Part shown: piece by piece, positions 1-8,675 of the stretch
Position numbering within the stretch: the stretch's first letter is position 1
Layout: each line of letters starts with the position of its first letter
Source: Kofleriaceae bacterium
Lineage (GTDB): Bacteria > Myxococcota_A > Polyangia > Haliangiales > Haliangiaceae
Length of the DNA stretch: 38,355 nt
Assembly (NCBI GenBank): GCA_018057825.1
Contig: JAGPCY010000059.1
Span: 1-38,355, forward strand
Direction: 5' to 3'
Translations under genes and position numbers: made by a program
The notes under the pieces: model-generated
The model's database searches: none
What the model was told of the DNA's origin: nothing
The model's input: only the letters and a program-made list of their open reading frames with translations

Positions 1-136
<136 letters not shown>

Positions 137-301
137 GAACCGGCTCTGCGGCGGGGCTCGTTGCGCCGGCGCGCCTGCCTTCGCGGACCCAATCGGCCAC
201 GCGGCGCCGCGCCCGCCGGCACCAGCCGCCGGGGCACGCACCGGCACCGCCGCGCGCGCTTGCCTGCCCACGCACGATCCGCCGCGGTATCGTCCCGAGC
301 G
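137..301 (+). other. Leader region upstream of the first gene
   Basis: This GC-rich stretch links the hexamer array to the ATG at 302. The reading frame of the first gene stays open back to base 161, but the upstream 47 residues are arginine/alanine/proline-rich without a recognisable fold. The hydrophobic anchor only begins after the ATG at 302. I see no clear Shine-Dalgarno sequence, promoter or second gene here. Confidence 0.5.
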
Positions 302-3136
302 ATGAGACGGCGAATGGTCGCGATCCTGGGCTTCCTGGTCGTGGTGGCGGCGGCGGTGGGGCTGTGGTGGAAGAGCCGCCCCGGCCCGGTCCCGAAAGCC
401 CCGCCGGTGGCCGCGGCCGATCCGTGGGCCGGCGCCGACAACTCGGCGCTGATCGCGAAGAAGCGCGCGAGCCGTGGCGATCGGCCGGTCGATCAGCGGC
501 CCGCGGTGCTCGGCGGCGTGGTGCGCCGCGCAGCGGATGGCAGCGGCGTCGCCGGCGCGGTGGTCACGGTCGAGTCCCGCGCGTTCGGCGGCGCCTTCGT
601 GACGGCACCGCAGACCGACGAGCCGATCGACGTCGTCACTGACGCCGGCGGTGCATGGACGGTGCCGGCGATCAAACCCGGCGCGTACGTGGTGAGCGCG
701 GCTGCCCCCGAGCTCTTGCCAGCCTCGGTCGACGTCGACGTCGCCCCGGCCAGCGCCCGTGGCGATCTGGTGCTGTCTCTCGAGGCCGGCGGCGCGACCG
801 TGTCGGGCCTCGTCGAGGACATCGGCGGCGGCGCGATCGGCGGCGCTCGGGTGACGGTGCGGCCGTCGGGCTTGGCCTCGTTGTCGTCGGCGCGCTCGTT
901 CGCTGCCCTGACCGACGCCGACGGGCGCTACCGCCTGAGCCTGCCCGACGGGAGCTGGGAGGCGACCGCCAGCCAGGCCGACTACACCGACGACAGCGAG
1001 GACTTCCAGGTCCGCGGTCGCCCGGTCGGGCTCGACTTCACGCTCACGCCGGCGGCGACGATCCGTGGCGTCGTCGTGGCCCGTGACACCGGCAAGCCGG
1101 TCCCCGGTCTGCAGGTGACGGCGAGCGGTGGGCGCGGCGGCCGCGGCCGCGAGGTCGGGGCGCGCGGCGCGGCGCTGTCCGACGATCGCGGGGCCTTCGT
1201 CCTGCGCGGCGCGGGCTCCGGCGCGCTGGCGCTGGTGGCGCGCGGGCGCGGCTACGCCTCGGCCGAGCCCACCGTCCTCGAGGTCGGCATCGGCGAGGAG
1301 GTCGCCGGCGTGACGGTGCTGGTCGATCGCGCCTACGACGTCTCGGGCTTCGTCGTGCGCAAGGGCACCGACGGCGACGGGGTCGGCGGGGTCCGCGTCG
1401 GCCTGTTCAGCTTCGGCGGCAGCGACGTCACGTTCGCGGCCCAGCCCAGCGCCGACGACGGCTACTTCGAGATCCTCGGGATCAACCCCGGGCGCTACAT
1501 GGTGGCCGCGCTGGGCGACGGCGTGATGCCGGAGCTCGGTCAGCCGGTGCCGGTGGTCGACCGCGACGTCACCGATCTGCTGGTCACCGTGGACGCCGGC
1601 GCGACCCTGCGCGGCCGCGTGACACCGCCCGCCATCGCCGGGCTGTCGATCGAGATCGACATGGAAAAGGTCGGCCTGGGCAACCTCTTCGAGCTGGCCA
1701 AGACCGCGATGGTCCATGGCACCAGCGACGCCGGCGGCGAGTTCACCCTGACCTCGGTGCCCCCCGGCACGCTCACGCTGCGCGCCCAGACCGGCGACGG
1801 TCGGGTCGGCAAGCTCGCGGTGACCGTGACCGCCGCCGACCAGAGCGGACTGGAGATCCCCCTCGAGGCGCGCGGCGCGATCAGCGGTCGGGTGGTCGAT
1901 CCCACCGGCGCCGCGGTCGCCGGGGTCACGGTCGAGGCCCGCGGTGCGGCGAACATGATCATGAGGATCGACGACGACGGCCCGTCGTCCGCGGTCACCG
2001 GCCCCGACGGCGGCTTTCGCGTCGGCGGGCTCGACCCGGGCTCGGTCCGGCTGACCGTCAGCGACAAGGACGGTCCCCTGACCTGGGCGCCGGGCGTCAA
2101 CCTCGACACCACCGAGTTCACGATCAAGGGCGCCGACGAGATCCGCGGCGTCAAGCTGGTAGTCGAGGCCCGCGATGGCGTGATTCGCGGCGTCGTCCTC
2201 GACGCCGATCGTCGTCCGGTCGGTGACGCCTGGGTCACGGCGCGGTCGAGCGCGTCGCCGTGGTCGGCCGAGATGGCGCAGATGCACGCCGCCGCCGAGG
2301 CCCGGGCTGAGGGCGACGCCGGCGCCGCTCCCGCGACCGAGCGTCCGCCGCCGAGCGCCGACGACGAGTCCGAGGAGCTGGGCGACGACAGCGATGACGG
2401 CGACGACCGGAGCTGGGGCCGGGGCCGCACCGTGCTGACTGGCGACGACGGCAGCTTCACGATCTCCACGTTGCGGCGGGGCACGTACCGGGTCACCGCC
2501 GAAGCGACCAAGGGCGCGACCCGCGCCCAGGCGACCGGCGTCAAGACCGGTGACCGCGTGACCCTGGTCCTGGCGCCGCTGGCCGCCCTGACGGTCTCCG
2601 TCGCCGCGGCGGGCGCGCCGGTCGCGACCTACGACCTGGTGTGCCAGGGCGCGACCACGGTGCAGCGCTCGGTGCGGGCCGCCGACGGCACCACCCGCCT
2701 CGATCGCCTGCCGCCCGGCCGCTACCGCTGCACCGCCACGGCCGATGCTGGCGTCGCCACCGAGACCTCGACCGTCACCGGCGACAGCCGCCTGGCGCTG
2801 ACCCTCGGCGCGTGGAGCACCGTCACCGGCGTCGTGGTCGATGGCGCGGGACGCCCGCGGGCCGGCCTACGGATCGTCGTCGCGGGCGCGGTCGGCGACA
2901 TCACCGGCGCCATGCAGGAGGCCCTGACCGGCGGCGGGATCAAGACCGACGCCGCCGGCCGCTTCGAGGTCGGCCGGCTCGGGCCCGGCGAGGCGTCGGT
3001 CATGGTGTTCGAGGATGGCCGCGGTTTTGGCCCGGTGGTGAGCACCCATGTCACGATCGCCGCCGGCCAGCGCCACGACGTCGGTACCTTGACCGCGCCG
3101 ACGCTCGACGATGCCGCCGGCGACGCCGGTCCCTGA
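302..3136 (+). CDS. Membrane-anchored protein with about nine carboxypeptidase-regulatory-like domains
   Basis: 944 residues. The ATG at 302 is chosen because it is followed directly by a short basic stretch and one hydrophobic segment (about residues 5-23), giving an N-terminal anchor with the rest outside the cytoplasm. After it come about nine repeats with the transthyretin-like beta-sandwich pattern of carboxypeptidase regulatory-like domains (PF13620 type). Each opens with a G-x-V-x-D-x-x-G-x-P-x-x-G-x-x-V-like strand pair and ends near P-G-x-Y-x-V. Examples are VSGLVEDIGGGAIGGARVTV and ISGRVVDPTGAAVAGVTVEA. An acidic low-complexity stretch rich in D and E separates two repeats around nt 2340-2420. 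Such domains are usually structural or adhesive surface modules. No catalytic motif is visible, and the role is inferred only as cell-envelope scaffolding. It converges on the kinase gene that ends at 3164. Confidence 0.8.
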   Translation: MRRRMVAILGFLVVVAAAVGLWWKSRPGPVPKAPPVAAADPWAGADNSALIAKKRASRGDRPVDQRPAVLGGVVRRAADGSGVAGAVVTVESRAFGGAFVTAPQTDEPIDVVTDAGGAWTVPAIKPGAYVVSAAAPELLPASVDVDVAPASARGDLVLSLEAGGATVSGLVEDIGGGAIGGARVTVRPSGLASLSSARSFAALTDADGRYRLSLPDGSWEATASQADYTDDSEDFQVRGRPVGLDFTLTPAATIRGVVVARDTGKPVPGLQVTASGGRGGRGREVGARGAALSDDRGAFVLRGAGSGALALVARGRGYASAEPTVLEVGIGEEVAGVTVLVDRAYDVSGFVVRKGTDGDGVGGVRVGLFSFGGSDVTFAAQPSADDGYFEILGINPGRYMVAALGDGVMPELGQPVPVVDRDVTDLLVTVDAGATLRGRVTPPAIAGLSIEIDMEKVGLGNLFELAKTAMVHGTSDAGGEFTLTSVPPGTLTLRAQTGDGRVGKLAVTVTAADQSGLEIPLEARGAISGRVVDPTGAAVAGVTVEARGAANMIMRIDDDGPSSAVTGPDGGFRVGGLDPGSVRLTVSDKDGPLTWAPGVNLDTTEFTIKGADEIRGVKLVVEARDGVIRGVVLDADRRPVGDAWVTARSSASPWSAEMAQMHAAAEARAEGDAGAAPATERPPPSADDESEELGDDSDDGDDRSWGRGRTVLTGDDGSFTISTLRRGTYRVTAEATKGATRAQATGVKTGDRVTLVLAPLAALTVSVAAAGAPVATYDLVCQGATTVQRSVRAADGTTRLDRLPPGRYRCTATADAGVATETSTVTGDSRLALTLGAWSTVTGVVVDGAGRPRAGLRIVVAGAVGDITGAMQEALTGGGIKTDAAGRFEVGRLGPGEASVMVFEDGRGFGPVVSTHVTIAAGQRHDVGTLTAPTLDDAAGDAGP

Positions 3137-3163
3137 GGGCGACGCCGGTCGCCGCGCCGGAGC

Positions 3164-4882
3164 CTAGCGTGCCGACTGGAGCGCGGGCGCCGCTCCTCGC
3201 CCGTTGCCATCCGACCGCTCGGGTCGCTCGCGGCGCGCCCCGGCGCGCGCGACGCCGGGCGCCGACGATCGCGATGGCGACCGGTCGTCGGCGGCGAACG
3301 GGATCCGGGCCGAGACCGTGGTCCCCACGCCTGGCGCCGAGTCGATCGTGACCACGCCGCCCAGGTCGACGACGCTGTCGCGGAACGCGGTCAGGCCGAT
3401 GCCGCGGCCCGAGACGAGCGACACCTCGGCCTTGGTGGTCAGGCCGGCGAAGAACACCAGCGCCATCCGCTCGGACGCCGGCATGGCGGCGAGCTCGTCG
3501 GCGGTGACGTGGCCGGCCGCGATCGCGGCGGCCGTGACGGCAGCCAGGTCGACGCCCCGGCCATCGTCGCTGACCGAGATCACCCAGCCGTCCTCGGTCA
3601 TCTCGCACACCACCACGACGGTGCCGGTCGGGGCCTTGGCGCCGCGCGCCGCGACCGGCTCGAGCCCGTGATCGATGGCGTTGCGCACCAGGTGGCCGAC
3701 GTTGCCGAGGACCGCGGCCAAGCGCTGCGGGTCGATCCGGACCTCCTCGCCGCGGAGCTCGAGCGCGACTTGCTTGTCGAGGCGCTGCGCCAGGCGGTCC
3801 ACGATCCCCCGCAGCGGGGCCAGGGTCGCCCCCACCCGGATCCAGTCGAGGGTGCGCAAGAGCTCGTCCGCCGCCGCGCGCCGCGCCGCCGGCCCCTCGA
3901 GGGCGACGATGGCGTCGAGGGTCTGGCCGAGCCGACGCCGCCCGTCGCGATCGAGCCCGGCGCGATCCCTCGTCCCGAGCAAGGCCTCGTGCTCGCGCAC
4001 GAACGCGGTGAGCGCGTCCTCGAGCTGACCGAGCTGAGCCAGCGTGATCTCGCTCGCCTCCTCGGCGGCGTGGACCTGGGCCGCGAGCTCGTGGAGGCCG
4101 AAGCAGCCGAGGTTGCCCTTGAGGGTGTGGAGCAACGAGCGGAACCCGAGCTGGGTCGGGCTGATCCGCGCGGCCGCGAACGATCGCGCGGTCTCGTCGA
4201 CGAAGTAGCGAAAGGCGTCGCCCATCCGCGCGATCTCGATCAGCGTGCGGTTGAGCGCGTTCGCGGCCTCCAGCCGGCGCAGATCGGTGGTGTCGGCCAC
4301 GGTGAAGAACACCCGGGCGACCGCACCGTCCTGGCCCAGGATCGGCGCGCCCTGGAGCGAGTAGGTGCGATCGCCCAGGCGGAGCTCGGCCGGGAGCTGG
4401 GCCAGCGCGACCTCGGGCGGGAGGATCTCGTCGAAGGCCTGGCGATGCAGGAGCTCGAAGGTCTCGCGCTGGCGGACGTCGTCGGTCAGCAGGTCCGCGA
4501 GCCGTCGGCCGGCGAGGTCGGGCAGGCCGAAGATCCCGACGCAGGCGCGCGAGTAGTTGGGGAGGATGGCGCCGTCCTTGTTGGTGAGCAGAAAGCCGAT
4601 CGCGACGTGATCGAGGATCTCGCGGACCTCGAGGGTCCGGATCTCGATGACCTTCTCGAGCATCTCGCGCTTGGCGGTCAGCTCGAAGCCCTCGATCCAC
4701 AGCTTGTCGAGCAAGGCGTTCAGCGCGTCGGCGGCGCGCTGGGCGGCGGCGCTGGGCAGGGCCAGCTCGAGGCGCAGGTCGAGCTGGTCGGCGGCGCGGA
4801 TCTGGTCGAGGAAGTCGGCGAGCTGCACGAGGGCGGGCTCGCTGTCAGCGGCGCGGGACCCGATGTCGGCGACGTCGGTCAC
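3164..4882 (-). CDS. CheA-like kinase with PAS, Hpt and ATPase domains
   Basis: 572 residues. Residues about 60-85 form a helix leading into a PAS-like sensor (about 90-200). An Hpt domain carries H252 in HTLKGNLG, the usual phosphorylated histidine context. The C-terminal ATPase is of CheA type: the N box contains LVRNAIDHGLE (N401, H405), the G1 box DDGRG is at 439-443 and the G2 box SGRGIGL at 491-497. The last 40 or so residues are basic and disordered. No CheW-like domain, membrane segment or receiver domain is present, so it probably phosphorylates itself in the cytosol and passes phosphate to an unlinked response regulator. The GTG start overlaps the hemerythrin stop by four bases (GTGA), so the two are translationally coupled. 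That context suggests input from oxygen, NO or di-iron redox state, which is inference. Confidence 0.85.
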   Translation of the reverse strand: MTDVADIGSRAADSEPALVQLADFLDQIRAADQLDLRLELALPSAAAQRAADALNALLDKLWIEGFELTAKREMLEKVIEIRTLEVREILDHVAIGFLLTNKDGAILPNYSRACVGIFGLPDLAGRRLADLLTDDVRQRETFELLHRQAFDEILPPEVALAQLPAELRLGDRTYSLQGAPILGQDGAVARVFFTVADTTDLRRLEAANALNRTLIEIARMGDAFRYFVDETARSFAAARISPTQLGFRSLLHTLKGNLGCFGLHELAAQVHAAEEASEITLAQLGQLEDALTAFVREHEALLGTRDRAGLDRDGRRRLGQTLDAIVALEGPAARRAAADELLRTLDWIRVGATLAPLRGIVDRLAQRLDKQVALELRGEEVRIDPQRLAAVLGNVGHLVRNAIDHGLEPVAARGAKAPTGTVVVVCEMTEDGWVISVSDDGRGVDLAAVTAAAIAAGHVTADELAAMPASERMALVFFAGLTTKAEVSLVSGRGIGLTAFRDSVVDLGGVVTIDSAPGVGTTVSARIPFAADDRSPSRSSAPGVARAGARRERPERSDGNGRGAAPALQSAR

Positions 4883-5286
4883 GTGACCCCCCGCTCGGTG
4901 AGGCAGGCGGAGTAGTCCCGATCCGATCCCAGGATGTGCTTGAGCAGCCAGTCCTTGAGGAACATCATCAGCGGCACGTTGATGCGGGCGTGGCTGGCCG
5001 CGTACTTCTCATGGAAGTCGACGAGCTGCGCGGTCAGCCGGCGATGCTCGGCGGCGTGGTCCTCGGCGCGCGGGTAGTGGTGCTCGGCCATCAGGCGCTC
5101 CTCGTAGGCGAAGTGCTCGGCCGTGTAGTCGAGCAAGCGCACGAGCAGCGCCGACATCCCGGCCTCGACCGTGCCGGACACCATCCCGTCGTGGAGGTCG
5201 TTCAGGGCACCGACCAAGCGCTGATGCTGCGCGTCGATCGACGGGATCCGCACCGAGTAATCGGAGCTCCACTCGAAGAGGGCCAT
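4879..5286 (-). CDS. Bacteriohemerythrin
   Basis: 135 residues, the usual size for a single-domain bacteriohemerythrin. These four-helix proteins bind O2 at a non-haem di-iron site. Ligand motifs are present in order: H in DAQHQRLVGALNDLH, the H-F-x-x-E-E segment HFAYEERLMAEHHYP, then EDHAAEH, and the last helix KDWLLKHILGSDRDY with H and D. The ATG at 5286 is preceded by a strong GGAGG about seven bases upstream. This argues against a longer product reading back through the hexamer array, although that frame is open to 5865. It is the first gene of a two-gene unit with the CheA-like kinase. It may serve as oxygen sensor or oxygen donor for that signalling protein (inference). Confidence 0.92.
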   Translation of the reverse strand: MALFEWSSDYSVRIPSIDAQHQRLVGALNDLHDGMVSGTVEAGMSALLVRLLDYTAEHFAYEERLMAEHHYPRAEDHAAEHRRLTAQLVDFHEKYAASHARINVPLMMFLKDWLLKHILGSDRDYSACLTERGVT

Positions 5287-5472
5287 GGTCCAACCTCCGT
5301 TCGGGCGCGCCAGGCCGCGCGCTCGCGCTGATCGCGGGTTCGCACGACGGCCTCGACGTGGCCGCGAACCGGCCAGATCCAGGTCATCTGCTCCGTGGAT
5401 CGTCCGCGAGCGCCCCTTGTGAAGGTTGCGAGCCGGCGCAGCGCCCCGCGGACACCGCGTCGTCTCGTCGCA

Positions 5473-5836
<364 letters not shown>

Positions 5837-5884
5837 GCCCCATCCTCCCGCCGCCAAAACTGCACCTCTGTTCAGGTACCTGAT

Positions 5885-5888
5885 AGGA
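5885..5888 (+). promoter_or_regulatory. Shine-Dalgarno-like AGGA for the DEAD-box helicase
   Basis: AGGA lies nine bases before the ATG at 5898, in a short less GC-rich leader directly after the hexamer array. It supports starting the helicase at 5898 rather than at upstream in-frame starts that would add about 180 Arg/Ser-rich residues encoded by the repeat. Confidence 0.5.
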
Positions 5889-5897
5889 TGCGCAGCC

Positions 5898-8675
5898 ATG
5901 TCTGCCCCCGTCCCGGACCCGGTGTCCACCCTCGACCTGAGCCGCTTTCCGGGACGGGTGATCGCCACCCGTACGATCCCGCCGCGCGACGCGACCTACG
6001 CGCCGCTGCCCGACGGCCTGCACCCGGCCCTGCGCGAGACCTTGATCGCGCGCGGGATCGACCGGCTCTACAGCCACCAGGTCGAGGCCTTCGCCGCCGC
6101 CCAGGGCGGCGAGGACGTGGTCGTCACGACGGGCACCGCGAGCGGCAAGTCCCTGGCCTATCTGCTGCCGGTCATCCAGGCGTCCCTCGAGGATCCGGCG
6201 GCGCGGACGCTGCTCCTGTTCCCGACCAAGGCCCTGACCCAGGATCAGCTCCGCGGCGTGGTCGGGCTCATCGATCACCTAGCGACCCGCACCGAGGTCG
6301 CGGCGCCGCGGCTGTCGGCCGGCATCTACGACGGCGACACCCCACCGGCCGAGCGGACCAAGGTCCGCGATCGCGCGCACCTGATCCTGACCAACCCCGA
6401 CATGCTGCACAGCGCGCTCCTGCCCAACCACGGCCGGCGCGGGTTCGCCCACGTGTTTCGCAACGTGCGCTACATCGTGATCGACGAGCTGCACAGCTAC
6501 CGGGGCGCGTTCGGCGCCCACCTCGCCAACCTCGTGCGCCGGCTCCTGCGGGTGTGCGCGCACCACGGCAGCGCGCCGCGGTTCCTGTGCAGCTCGGCGA
6601 CCATCGCCAACGCGCGCGAGCACGCCGAGGCGCTCTGCCACCGGCGGTTCCGCTTGATCGATCGCGACGGCTCGCCGTCGGCGGGCAAGGTCGTGCACTT
6701 CTGGCAACCGCCGATGACCGAGCGCGACACCCGGCGTCCGGTGACCGCCGAGCTGGCCACGCTCCTGCCCCACCTGATCACCGCGCGCCACCGCACGATC
6801 GCCTTTTGCCGCAGCCGCAAGGAGACCGAGATCGTCTTGAAGGAGTCGCGCGATCGCCTGCGCGACGTCGCCGGCCACGACGAGAGCTACCTCCTGGCCG
6901 GCTACCGCGGCGGCTATCTGCCCGAGGAGCGACGCCAGGTCGAGCGCGACCTGGTCGCCGGCCGGCTGTGCGGCGTCGTGTCGACCAACGCCCTCGAGCT
7001 CGGCATCGACATCGGCGCGCTCGAGGTCGTGGTCCAGGGCGGGTTCCCCGGTACGCGCGCGAGCTTCTGGCAACAGCTCGGTCGCGCCGGACGCCGCGAT
7101 CGCCTGGCCCACGCCATCGTCGTCCTGGCGGTCAGCCCGACCGATCAGTTCATCGCCGAGCACCCCGACTGGCTGGTCGGCCAGCCGGCCGAGCACGCGG
7201 TGGTCGATCGCGACAACCTGGCGATCCAGCTCGCCCACGTCCGGGCCGCGGCCGCCGAGCTGCCGCTGGCGCTCGACGACGCCGCGACCTTCCCCGACCT
7301 CGGCGAGATCGTCGGCGTGCTCGAGCGCGCCGGTGAGGTCCGGGCCGCGGCCGGGGCCTGGCACTGGACCGGCGGGTTGTTCCCGGCCGGCGAGGTCAAC
7401 CTGCGCAACCTCCACGACGATCGGTTCAAGGTCGTGAACCGCGCGACGGGCACGACCCTGACCGAGATGAGTCGGCCCCAGGTCTATCGCGAGGCCCACA
7501 CCCGCGCGGTCTACCTCCACGACGGCGTGCAGTATCAGGTCGAGGCCCTCGACCTGGTGCAACACGTCGCCACCGTGACCGCGGTCGAACAGAACTTCTA
7601 CACCCATCCCGACGTGCGCACCGCGATCGAGGTGCTCCTCACCCAGGACCAGCGCGCCGTGGGTCAGACCGAGGCCCGGTTCGGCGACGTCCGGGTCGAC
7701 GACGTCGTCGTCGGGTACAAGATGCTCGAGTTCCACAACCACCAGAACCTCGGCTACGAGGCGCTGCACGAGCACCTGCGGCTGGTACTCGAGACCGAGG
7801 CGGTGTGGGTGACCGTGCCCGAGGTGGTGCTCGCGGTCCTGGGCGGCGAGCGCGAGGACGCCCTGGCCGGCATGGTCCACGCGCTGGGCGCGAGCGCGCG
7901 GCTGCACACCATGGCCGAGCGCTCGGACCTGAACGCGACCAGCCTGCACGTCGCCGACCAGGCGACCGGGCGCACCGCGACCGCGCTGGTCTGCTACGAC
8001 AGCCACCCCGGCGGGCTCGGCTACGCAGCCAAGGCCTTCGAGCGCCTCGACGACGTGCTCGATGCCGCCAGCGGGCTCGTCGAACGCTGCCGCTGTCGGC
8101 GCGGGTGTCCGGCCTGCGTCGGGAGCTGGGCGCGCGACCGGGCGCTGATCGGCTGGGCGCTGCGGCGACTGCGCGCGCTGGTGCCGGCGCCGAGCGACGC
8201 GCCGAGCGACGCGCCGACCGAGGGGACCCTGGCACCGGTGGTGCGCCTGCCGGTGCCGCGGATCCCGTGGCGTGAGGTCGAGGCGCGGTGGGACGAGCTG
8301 GTGGCGCGGCTGCGGGCGGTGCAGCTCGACGGCGCCGAGCTCCTCGCGCGGCTGCCGGCGGCCGAGCGGCGCGGCGCTCGCCTGATCGTGCGGGTGCCGA
8401 GCCTGGGCCTGGCCGAGTGGCTGGGCCGGGACGACGCCCAGCGCCGGCTCTGGCAGGCGATCGCCGCCGAGGTCGACGCCCCGCCCGACGGCGGCCTGGC
8501 GATCGAGGTCGATCCCGCGGCCCGCGAGCGCGCCCTCGTCATCGCCGGCAAGCTGCAGCGACGTCACGACGATCTGATCGCCGACCGCGCCGACAGCGAG
8601 CGCGCGGCCAGCGCCAAGCTCGCGAGCGGCTACGTCCTGGCCGACGCCGGCCCGCGACCGGAGCCACAGCCGTGA
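5898..8675 (+). CDS. MrfA/YprA-like DEAD-box helicase with DUF1998-type Cys cluster and C-terminal extension
   Basis: 925 residues. A superfamily 2 DNA helicase: Walker A TGTASGKS (78-85), FPTKAL (motif Ia), DELH (196-199, motif II), SSAT (motif III), a second RecA-like domain with STNALELGIDIG and QQLGRAGRRD (motifs V and VI). The C-terminal region has the four-cysteine cluster C731-x-C733-x3-C737-x2-C740 expected of the MrfA/DUF1998 zinc site. Bacillus MrfA is a 3'-5' helicase in mitomycin-lesion repair; DUF1998 also occurs in the DISARM protein DrmB. Beyond the cluster about 165 residues form a helical, charged extension that I cannot assign and that exceeds the usual family length. First gene of a three-gene unit; its stop overlaps the GTG of the next gene (GTGA). 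The start is set by the AGGA at 5885. Confidence 0.9.
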   Translation: MSAPVPDPVSTLDLSRFPGRVIATRTIPPRDATYAPLPDGLHPALRETLIARGIDRLYSHQVEAFAAAQGGEDVVVTTGTASGKSLAYLLPVIQASLEDPAARTLLLFPTKALTQDQLRGVVGLIDHLATRTEVAAPRLSAGIYDGDTPPAERTKVRDRAHLILTNPDMLHSALLPNHGRRGFAHVFRNVRYIVIDELHSYRGAFGAHLANLVRRLLRVCAHHGSAPRFLCSSATIANAREHAEALCHRRFRLIDRDGSPSAGKVVHFWQPPMTERDTRRPVTAELATLLPHLITARHRTIAFCRSRKETEIVLKESRDRLRDVAGHDESYLLAGYRGGYLPEERRQVERDLVAGRLCGVVSTNALELGIDIGALEVVVQGGFPGTRASFWQQLGRAGRRDRLAHAIVVLAVSPTDQFIAEHPDWLVGQPAEHAVVDRDNLAIQLAHVRAAAAELPLALDDAATFPDLGEIVGVLERAGEVRAAAGAWHWTGGLFPAGEVNLRNLHDDRFKVVNRATGTTLTEMSRPQVYREAHTRAVYLHDGVQYQVEALDLVQHVATVTAVEQNFYTHPDVRTAIEVLLTQDQRAVGQTEARFGDVRVDDVVVGYKMLEFHNHQNLGYEALHEHLRLVLETEAVWVTVPEVVLAVLGGEREDALAGMVHALGASARLHTMAERSDLNATSLHVADQATGRTATALVCYDSHPGGLGYAAKAFERLDDVLDAASGLVERCRCRRGCPACVGSWARDRALIGWALRRLRALVPAPSDAPSDAPTEGTLAPVVRLPVPRIPWREVEARWDELVARLRAVQLDGAELLARLPAAERRGARLIVRVPSLGLAEWLGRDDAQRRLWQAIAAEVDAPPDGGLAIEVDPAARERALVIAGKLQRRHDDLIADRADSERAASAKLASGYVLADAGPRPEPQP

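Noticed and set aside
161-301. An upstream start for the first gene giving 47 extra residues
   Set aside because: The extra residues are Arg/Ala/Pro-rich with no signal or domain, and they would push the hydrophobic anchor away from the N-terminus.
3119-3150. Two copies of GGCGACGCCGGTC (3119-3131 and 3138-3150) around the stop of the first gene
   Set aside because: A short GC-rich direct repeat spanning a stop codon. It may be a slippage duplication, but such repeats are expected by chance at this composition and no function is suggested.
3509-4915. Long + strand open frame opposite the kinase gene
   Set aside because: Its translation is low-complexity and tracks the third-position GC of the kinase on the other strand, as do similar frames opposite most genes here.
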